Positions 56,279 to 64,000 of a DNA stretch of 64,000 nt are shown piece by piece (position 1 is the stretch's first letter; each line of letters opens with the position of its first letter). The stretch spans positions 12,134,428 to 12,198,427 of the forward strand of contig OU452211.1 in assembly GCA_911728435.2 (NCBI GenBank), given 5' to 3'. The stretch is from Apoderus coryli. Lineage: Eukaryota > Arthropoda > Insecta > Coleoptera > Attelabidae. Below the pieces are notes generated by a model, which made no database searches, was not told the origin of the DNA, and was given only the letters and a program-made list of their open reading frames with translations. The position numbers and the translations under genes were made by a program.

Positions 56279-57790
56279 TTTTTTCCCTTACGGGCATTTT
56301 ATTAATAATAAGAGAAATAACAATGGTCTTCCAAGATCAATGTTTTTTAACGATCAGGTGGCTGGTACGGGTCCCAACATCTCAAATCTTTTCGCTCAGT
56401 TTTTGTCCAGCGTTTATGATGGATCTGCGTGTAATGTTGGAGAATTTTCTGGTATCAATTCGGGAAACATCACATTTGATGGTATTTCTGTAGGTGAGGT
56501 GTATGACAAAATCCTTAGAATCCCTAATAAAACTTCCGTTGGTCCAGACAACATATCTAATTACTTTCTTAAGAGTTGCATACATACTGTGACGGTGCCT
56601 CTTCAGAGACTGTACAGCATGTCATTGGATCAAGAGAAATTTCTAGACGCCTAGAAAACTAGCTATGTGATACCTATATACAAATCTGGTGCCTCTGGAG
56701 ACATCTCGAATTACAGAGGAGTTTGCAATCAATCTGCAGTAGCGAAGTTAGTCGATGGCCTTCTGTTCAATCAACTTGAATGGAAATGCAGAGGTCTCAT
56801 TAAAGAGGGTCAACACGGTTTCTGTAGAAAAAAATCTACAGTTACGAATTTGATTTCTTATGAACTTGATATATTGGATGCTGTGAATGGAGGTTATCAG
56901 GTGGATTCGACTTCGCCAAAGCATTTAATAGGGTGAACTTTGATGTTTTGTTGGCAAAGCTGGGAGTGTTCGGATTTTCTGACCATGCCTTATCTTGGTT
57001 GGAAAGTTTTTTCAGGGGGCGTACACAGGTAGTAAAGATCATGAATCACAAAAGTTATGAGTTTCGAGTAACATCAGGAGTCCCTCAGGGATCCCATTGT
57101 GCCCCATTATTGTTTAATGTTTTTGTCAACGATCAGTGATGTATTGAAGTTTTCGATGGCTAATCTATTTGCGGATGATTTAAAGATTTATAGAAGAATT
57201 TCGTGCGAGGCCGATGTTGAATATTTGCAGCGCGATGTTGATGCGCTGTGGCAGTGGTCTGTGTATAATAATTTGAAATTCAATATAACTAAGTGTTCAT
57301 TTATTAGCTTCTTTCGCAAGAGGAATAGATTTCCTAGTCGGTACACGATGGCTGGTGATCAGTTGAAATATGTTGACAAAATAAAAGACTTGGGTGTTCA
57401 CTTATCAGAGTCTGTTGACTTTAATGAACACATATGCCGAATGTCTCAGAATGGTTATAAAGAATTGGGATTTGTGATGCGGAATCCTAGAGACTTATCG
57501 ATTGCGAGCTGTCGTTTGTTGTATGTGTCCCTGGTTCGTTCTTCACTGGAATACGCGTCAGTGATTTGGTCGCCTTATTATCAGACTTATATAAATATGA
57601 TTGAGAGAGTTCAGGAAAAGTTTTTGCGTTATGCTGCGTTTAGAATGGGGATACATATGCGCAATTATCATAGATCGGACATACGAGTGGCGTTAAACTT
57701 GGACACTCTTGGTAAACGCAGAGTTTTAACCGACTTGGTATTTGCGTATAATGTGTTGAAAGGTAACATAAATTGTCCTGCTGTCCTGCA
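56279..57790 (+). mobile_element. LINE fragment nested in the pogo element, both ends missing
   Basis: The left junction follows caaacttg, the last pogo bases of a KRQV-type codon run on the minus strand. The right junction is at about 57788, beside the NVDETGIMQD codons. A normal LINE insertion keeps its 3' UTR and tail; here the last part of ORF2, the 3' UTR and the tail are gone, so a later deletion must have removed the 3' end with a few pogo codons. Confidence 0.8.
56290..57790 (+). pseudogene. LINE ORF2 fragment (Jockey-type)
   Basis: Read through three frames: FINNKRNNNGLPRSMFFNDQ, IPNKTSVGPDNISNYFLKSC, a TAG at 56652-56654, VIPIYKSGASGDISNYRGVC, EGQHGFCRKKSTVTNLIS, then after a frameshift near 56920 DFAKAFNRVNFDVLLAKLGV (motif A), SGVPQGSHCAPLLFNVFVND (motif B), another shift near 57135, NLFADDLKIYRRIS (catalytic motif C), IKDLGVHLSESVDFNEHI (thumb) and SSLEYASVIWSPYYQTYINM. 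It aligns best with the 15.9-18.7 kb LINE. One stop and two frameshifts. Confidence 0.85.
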
Positions 57791-58499
57791 TTATGCCAGT
57801 TTCATCGACATTATACAGTCTTAATGGATTAAACTTGATCTTTTCCAAAGCTGGCTCAAGTAAATCAAAAAAGCGATCAACATTTTCTTGTGTAAAGCCC
57901 TTTATTCTGGCTTTTGATAATCCTTGAGGTAACCGTAATGCTAAATTGGAGTGACATTTTAAAAACCCCTTGACCATTTTTTTCCAGCAAGGCCTTTTTC
58001 TTGAGAAAATTTATGTGAAATCCCATTTCGAATAGCAAGTTGGTATGCAAGCCTTGTAGTTAAACCGAAGAATCGTCGGTCCATCTCTAAACAGTAATCA
58101 ACTAAGGATTCCTCTAACTCTAATGGCAAAGTAGGTTTTCTTCCGGGTGAACTGCCATGTTTGACATAGTCTTCTAAAGTAGACTTTGGGACATTAAAGG
58201 TCTTTGAAGCTTTTAGATAGCCCATTTCTTTTTTTCCTACAGCCTCTACAGCATGTTGCATATTTTCTGGAGACCAGTTTTTATGTGTTTTACTTCTTCC
58301 AGGCATTTCTGAAAATAAAAATACAAAATGTAAATTTTGTTAAAGTTGGTGTCCTAATTTCGGATATCCGAATTTGAGAAACTCATGGTATCCGAAATTG
58401 GGCAAACAGCACTTTGAGGTTAAATTTGAAAAACAAAGCAACACAACGTACAATCGAATTTACACATATGTGTCAAAAATTAGGATATTACACCTACCT

Positions 58500-59190
58500 T
58501 TTCATATATTTACACTCGAATTTGCACTGGAATTGATGGAAAAATTGCCAATTAAAGAGAGCCGTAAAAAAACTCGACGAACGTAAAAACTACAGTGACT
58601 ATATATTCTAACAGTGATGTCATTAGAGTAAAAAGTTGTCTTGTTTTTTATTGGCTCACAGAAAAACGTGGTTTCCGGTCCGGCATTAATCTGCACACTT
58701 TTTGTTTGTTTACTTTTTTTTACATGGGGTTCTTATGGGGGTATTCGGACGTTGAAAGTTTTTGTACAAATTTTAGTGTTAATTATTATATTTATAAACA
58801 TTTGTGATTGAAGACTTGTTAACAATATGTTAGTGATTGTTTTAAGACTATAATTAATATTTCAAACCCTGTTTAAAAGAGTGGGTTTGCTGAGAAAGTA
58901 AGTATGCCCAATCGCGTATTGCACGGCGGGGTTATAAATAATAATAATAATTAGTTACATAAATAATAATTAGCTACGTAAATGCCTAGAAATAATGCTC
59001 ACGCATAAATGTATTTCCACGGCTCATAAAGTCCGTTTGGATCATTTGGCTCGTCGATTAAAATAACATAACCTCAGACTGTGTTGTTTTATAAAAAAAA
59101 AAACAAGTTTTTTGTCATTATTTTGCACGAAAATATATGTGTACATAATAATAATGTTAAATAATTCTGTTTGTGTTTGTAGTAGAACAA
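58500..59190. other. No gene recognised
   Basis: AT-rich with a short (AAT)n tract at about 58937. Nothing supported. Confidence 0.5.
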
Positions 59191-59192
59191 TA

Positions 59193-59660
59193 ATGCCTGG
59201 CTGTGCTCTTGTGGGTTGCAGTAATTCTGCCAGAAAAGGATTTGTTACGAAAACCTTCCCAAAAGATCCTGAAAGAAACAAGCAATGGTTAATTAAAATC
59301 CGGAGGGACAACTGGCAACCTACTGATTAATCATGCTTGTGTGAGGTTAGTAATAGTAATATACTTAATCTAGGCGTAACAGCACTCCAAAAATATATTA
59401 TGCTTTATTTTTATACATAATTTAATGGTATTGTTATTTCTCACTTGTACTTGATATTTCTTACCTATTATTATTAATTAATATACGTATTCAGGTTCAC
59501 TTTCCTCCTGAAATGTGGAAAAACTCGAGAAGATGGCACTCGCAAATTAAAGAGTAATCTTGTTCCCTTCTTCTCATTTTCTAAACCAGTAAAGAAGAGA
59601 AGGCCTCCACCTCAGAGAAGTTTAGTTTTGTGCAAGAAAATTACGTGTTGTTTCAGGATC
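59193..59660 (+). pseudogene. THAP-domain gene remnant with nonsense mutation
   Basis: Exon 1 (59193-59345): MPGCALVGCSNSARKGFVTK, TFPKDPERNKQWLIKIRRDN, WQPTD, then TAA where a Glu codon would fit, then SCLCE and a GTTAGT donor. Exon 2 from 59495 (acceptor gtattcag): VHFPPEMW, then a one-base frame change to EKTREDGTRKLKSNLVP-like sequence and a PVKKRRPPP run. Across the splice the CEVH gives the C-x2-H half of the THAP finger, matching the C-x4-C at the start; FPKDP and W are also in place. THAP domains bind DNA as zinc fingers. The stop and the frameshift indicate loss of function unless the stop is an assembly error. Confidence 0.7.
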
Positions 59661-59719
59661 ACCTTTGTCTACTTCATCTCCAAGCAGAATTACAGAAGGC
59701 GATACTGTTTTAGATAAAT

Positions 59720-61210
59720 TTATATTGTACTTCCGGCTCATTATTGCGGTAATTGTTACTTGATACTTAAGTATGTAACAGCTCTTCAGCAATTAATTCT
59801 ATTACAAATACAGGTAGAAAATGGATGTACCTATTGTATATTATTGGTAAAATTTATTACAAGATGTGGGTAACATCTCTGATTAGAGCATAGTACAATT
59901 TTATTAAAGTAGGTATGTACAAATTCAAAAATTAAAACACTGTTATTTATGTGTAATGTTTATTAAATAAATGCATTCTTTTTTTACAAAAACCCCTGTT
60001 TTTCTTTATATTGTCACAAATAAGAAAGAGATTAGTATAGAGTATGGGTTTTAATAGGAACGGTGTCTTCACCTAGTCCCAATTTGAGATTTAAAAAATA
60101 AGGGTAGAGCCTCCCTTATGTCTTTTACTATTTAAAGATTAAGGTAAGCGTGCTCTACTGAGTTAAATCTTTATAAAATAGTTTATAGAAGGGTTGGAGC
60201 TTTATTAAGTTATGTTAATTAATTTAGTTACTCGCTTGGCTTGTTTAGCTACTCGGGAATCGCCCACTTACATCACGCTCACGAAAGAGGATCTTATTGA
60301 TTCTCCCTCGTAAACGAGTGACGGTCTGTATTAGAGCGGCGTCTCTCAGTTAATAGTTACTTAACTTGATATAGAAAACTATATTAAAACAAAAAGGAAA
60401 GTCAAATATATTTTACTATTATTTATTAAATCAACTATTTAAAATATAAGAAAATCAATTCAATGGAAAAAGAACAAATAAATTCAGCAATTACAATATA
60501 TAAAAATTGGTACTTACATTTCAAACATCATCCTCGACACAGCTGATCTTTTTTTTTAGTTTAAAAAGAAACGTTCAGAATTATTAATATTAATATTAAA
60601 TTATAACTTCGCGTTGATAAACCGTAAAACTTAAATGACACTACCCAAGAACCCCAAAAAAGAGAGTTTTGTGGTTAGAGAACCTGGCGGAGCATTCGGA
60701 CACATATATGCTCCAACGCGGGGAGACTTCATGGTCCGAGACGCCAAGTCTCCAACCACTCTCTTCAATCTTTACTACACCGAAGTGGAAATCAAAATCC
60801 CCTGTAACTTCCTGTTACAACAATATTTATAACTTTACTTTGTTGACTTTGCAATTTGTCTATTAGGTACAATACCGATGCTAAAGTCATGACTTGTATA
60901 AACTTTGATGAACTTTTATAAATTATAAAATCAGCGTAAAATAGCTAGTTTGACCGGATGCAATATTTTTATTACAATATACCGGGTGTGACATCCCCGG
61001 ACGCACGAAAAAATGGCCCCCATTTTTGCCTTTGCTGGGACGCTAATGTTGTCGAAGTTAAAAAAAAAAAAAAATAATAAAAAATGTATTCGTAAAGATC
61101 AACTGTGCCGCATACAATAGTATATCTTATATATATATAAATTAAAATATCTTTCAAAAGTGTATAAAGTTGTAAAAAGAGAAAAAAAAAATATATTAGT
61201 TAAAATAAAT
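59720..61210. other. No gene recognised
   Basis: AT-rich with a more balanced patch at 60640-60800 that is open in two frames but has no motif. At about 60980 an accgggtgtgacatccccgg word resembles a transposon terminus without a partner. Confidence 0.4.
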
Positions 61211-61212
61211 TA

Positions 61213-61368
61213 TTACTGTTTTTGCATGTCTTTACAAAAATTGTTAAATATAAAATACAATGTTTGCCCTGGAGTTGGTTGTCCTTGAACCATCTTATGC
61301 TTTTTGTCCGTTGTAGCTAGAAATTCTACCATCATATCACTGGCACTTGCGGGGAGGGAGTTTGCCAT
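61213..61368 (-). CDS. Small open frame of unknown function (51 residues)
   Basis: Minus-strand ATG at 61368 to TAA at 61213. It has an acidic/hydrophobic start (LPASASDMMVEFLATTDKKH) and an amphipathic end (TLYFIFNNFCKDMQKQ). The length, the end in a Phe/Cys/Lys helix and the following A-run would fit the C-terminal exon of a MADF/BESS-like or transposon-encoded protein, but I find no firm signature. An in-frame stop lies just upstream of the ATG. It may also be chance. Confidence 0.25.
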   Translation of the reverse strand: MANSLPASASDMMVEFLATTDKKHKMVQGQPTPGQTLYFIFNNFCKDMQKQ

Positions 61369-61369
61369 C

Positions 61370-64000
61370 GTTGGGTTGGAAGTTGCTTACATCTCCAATT
61401 GTTGTAAGGCGCCAAACTGGATGGTTCTGCTTACTCGTTATGCTTAACCATAGGCGTCCTCTTTATTGCATCGCATTGGTTGGTTAATTTGTATCGAATC
61501 GTTTAGATGTGTAGTGTGTACACCTAATCGTTCGTTTTTCACTTGCATCTATTCAGCTCGACTGAAGGAGGAACATCATTATACGAGATTTTCGTTCCTC
61601 GTGGTTGTTGTCTGGTTGCAATTTGAGTGTTCTGGAGATGTGGAATTGTCTCATCGTTGCTTGAGCAAACTTTTTCGCATCAATCGTCATAGTCTTTGTT
61701 CTCATTTCGTGACTCCCGTCTCCGCTTTCCTCAGTGATTTAGTGATGGTTGCCGGTTTGCTTGCGGCTCATGTCGTAATGGGCGTTTGATACAGTAGATC
61801 ATGCAAAAAAGAAAAACGAAAAGTATTAATATATGCTCTTATTTAAATATCTGATTAAAAATAAAAAAAAAAACAAATTAAAAACTGTTAAAATTAAATG
61901 ATTTTCATTTTCATATTAAATTAATTATTTTTAGGACTCCCGTGTGCCCATTTTTGGCACGTATATGTACTAGTATGTTATCATGAGTATAACATTGTAA
62001 AGAAAAATAATACTTAATTCTTATCTTAATGGTATTAAGTATTAAATGTCGCTTTAGCGTTTGGCCAGTTCCCACGTTTGTTATTATACTTTTTGCTACA
62101 ATTTTCTTTGGAATATTATCGGGACTTCTCAGCGTTCTTTATATTTTGTTGCATTTGCAGTTTTAGTAACGGTTTTTGGAAATAAAAACCTCAGTTTTTG
62201 TCGGTCTGTCGGATAATGAATATCTTAAGGAATAAGATTTTAGTTTCAATTGACATTTTGAATCTTCAATTTAACTTTGGTTGTGATAGTTCGGTATTCC
62301 CTCTCAACATTATGTTGACGAGGGTTGTGTGAAAAATAAAAGTGATTAGTCGTTTAAAAATTGGTCTGGAATTATTGTAGTCTTGAAGTTGTAGTTTAGC
62401 GTGGAAATTGTGAAGTGTGAAAGCCATTTTAGGATATAGCTGAGATCAGGATTCCCTTTTTTAAAGATAAGTTTTGAAATATTATATTTTTTAAATTGTT
62501 TTGAAAATGCTGTCCGAAATGTCGTTGTCTTGGTCGACAGCATATTATTTGAAGTTCATATTCTTGCATGTATTATCAATGGTAGTATGTTACTCAACTC
62601 CAGAGTTGCAAAATTAAAGTTTATAAAATTAAAATTAACGTTTGTTTTAAGTTAAAAGTAAATAAATATATATTATATTATGTTTCATTATAATATTATA
62701 ATATATTATTCTGGAACTGAGCAACTCTTTTATTGATAATACATTTTGTTTTTTAAAATTATATTTTCTCATAATTCCTAGTAAAAAGAAAAAAATATTA
62801 ATAACGTTGTACTTTGCTCTGAAATTATCAAAGTAATTTTTCTGATATTAACCTGTTTTATTCTTCCATAGTTAAATCTGTAACTATCCCTCGTATTCAA
62901 ATTATTTTTATAAAAATGTCTTAAATATTAACTTAATTCGTACTGTACACTTAAAATTAATTCCCGATTTAACTATTATATTATAATTATAATCTACCAT
63001 TTTACTTTAAAAATTAACAATCTAAGCTTTTTGAATATTGTTTCCACACATATTTCCTATTATCAGTGTTAGTATTCGTAAATTGTTTTGCGTTCACATC
63101 TGTAACTGCAACTCTAATAATTATATATATTACAATTCATATGAAGATTCGAAGTATAGCTAAATTAATATACCGTGGTGAACCGTAATGTTAGACTCTT
63201 GTCCTCTTACTCCTGGTACCATAGGTGGTAATAGTCCAAGGTCTATGCTATTAATAAACGGGGAGTGTATGTGTCACCAGCTTTGTTGTAGGAGTTACAA
63301 CAATAGCTTTTGGCCGAAAGCATGATGTACCTCCTAACACTGGTGTATAGTTACTTACTATTACTCCTCCCATTTAAAATAAAATATGATGAAATACTAA
63401 AATAGTGTTTCTTTCTAATTAAAAATACTTGGAATAATACCTAATCATAGTGCCCAATATCTTTTATTCTGTGTAACTTGTACTTCGAAATGTATAACAA
63501 TATCGCTATCTGTTAATGCGCACTCACAGATAAGTAATTGATACACTTTCGAAATACCTGTATTTGGGATTACTAAACCTTAATTTACTTTGTTTATTTG
63601 AAAAATTATTTCTACATGTTGCTTGTTTCCAAGGACAATATGTGTGAAAATCAGTATCCTGGGAGAAATGTATTTGTTATTTTATTGTGTAGTAGTAATG
63701 CCTTTAAATAATATAAAAAAAAGCTTAATTCTGCCGTAATATGATCACCTATATAATATCCTATCCGTATGTAAGATTTTATACCTTTTATATACAAGAC
63801 GTCTTGACTAGACCATATTGAAAAAAAAATGATGATGTTGATAATAAAATAATAATATACAATAAGTAATAATATAATCCCACAAAATAGTATCTAATAA
63901 TTTTCTACTTTCGTTTTAATAAATGGAAAATAATATTATCGAAGTAATACAAAATATTAACCATATATACAATTTTGTCGACTGTCCATAAATAATTAAA
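61370..64000. other. No gene recognised
   Basis: 61380-61790 is less AT-rich and has an open frame on the plus strand at 61466-61789 that looks random. From 61800 to the end the DNA is very AT-rich; a patch at 63170-63370 with two short overlapping minus-strand frames could be a decayed coding remnant, which I could not identify. Confidence 0.4.

Larger units (their letters stand above)
55110..58306 (-). pseudogene. Pogo/Tigger-like DDE transposase, frameshifted and split
   Basis: N-terminus from the ATG at 58306: MPGRSKTHKNWSPENMQHAV, a psq-type HTH (KASKTFNVPKSTLEDYVKHG), then a CENP-B-like HTH, with a frameshift near 57975 (GKKW/KGFLKCHSNLALRLP). YNVDETGI at about 57810 holds the first catalytic Asp; the LINE interrupts just after. 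Past the LINE the core resumes: AMTAAERSALVTVVFCMNAA, NMKQGLLDGAPP; in other frames LLLLDG (second Asp) and CIPPHTSHKLHPLDLAF (third Asp). The C-terminus has a Lys-rich linker, an acidic run and a Cys-rich finger (ECFFCNGLF, RCRKCSRWVHEECAN). Pogo transposases bind their ends through the HTHs and insert at TA. This copy has several frameshifts and is inactive. Confidence 0.85.
54820..58490 (-). mobile_element. Pogo/Tigger-like DNA transposon interrupted by a LINE
   Basis: Terminal and subterminal copies of a (c)ctaatttcggata word mark the ends: left at about 54825, 55003 and 55023; right at about 58349, and inverted (tatccgaaattgggc) at 58389; an aattaggatat copy lies at 58477. Between them is a minus-strand pogo-type transposase in several frames, split by a LINE at 56279-57790. 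The exact outer borders are uncertain because the motif is repeated. Confidence 0.75.

Noticed and set aside
61466..61789. 107-codon open frame on the plus strand
   Set aside because: Composition rich in Cys, Phe and Val without a motif; probably random in a balanced-composition patch.
63170..63380. Two overlapping minus-strand frames that look partly protein-like
   Set aside because: No recognised motif and stops in both frames; not enough to call a gene or pseudogene.

Overview
The window looks like a piece of an insect nuclear genome. It is very AT-rich, has small exons with GT/AG borders separated by introns of several kb, and carries the transposon mix usual for insects: mariner/IS630, pogo/Tigger, Jockey-, RTE- and R1-type LINEs, Penelope-like elements and THAP-domain remnants. 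The species cannot be fixed from sequence alone; a beetle or hemipteran would fit.

Host genes take up very little of it. At 1589-1706 (minus strand) there is one exon of an ABC transporter of the ABCG5/ABCG8 type, spliced inside its Walker A loop. On the plus strand four exons (34863-34994, 39025-39147, 43515-43710, 49621-49853) join in matching splice phases into one serine/asparagine/arginine-rich protein segment of about 227 residues that I do not recognise. Its three introns (about 4.0, 4.4 and 5.9 kb) are largely filled with transposons and a satellite.

Region by region. 0-9 kb: LINE fragment, ABCG exon, decayed DD34D mariner, a complete mariner-type element with an intact transposase and about 340-bp terminal inverted repeats, Tigger-like C-terminus, LINE piece, Penelope-like element with a GIY-YIG domain and hammerhead-like motifs. 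9-15 kb: unassigned sequence, then a 2.9-kb TA-flanked element built round a 530-bp higher-order tandem repeat. 15-25 kb: nearly intact Jockey-type LINE with one stop codon, mariner relic, MITEs, and a second LINE with an 11-bp target duplication. 25-34.8 kb: mariner-type element with an open frame but a substituted first catalytic residue, several older mariner and LINE relics, and a diverged copy of the 12-15 kb repeat. 34.8-50 kb: the plus-strand gene, with THAP/recombinase remnants, four LINE pieces, a mariner split by an RTE insertion, and a 4-kb array of about 26 copies of a 152-bp satellite. 50-58.5 kb: THAP exon, mariner relic, foldback element containing a LINE, and a pogo element containing another LINE. 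58.5-64 kb: THAP pseudogene, a short unexplained reading frame and featureless AT-rich DNA.

There is no operon-like organisation. The main relationships are insertion order (which element lies inside which), the position of repeats relative to the host exons, and loss of function by frameshift or stop codon. Three elements look youngest: the 3.2-5.3 kb mariner, the 15.9-18.7 kb LINE and the 27.1-28.4 kb mariner.
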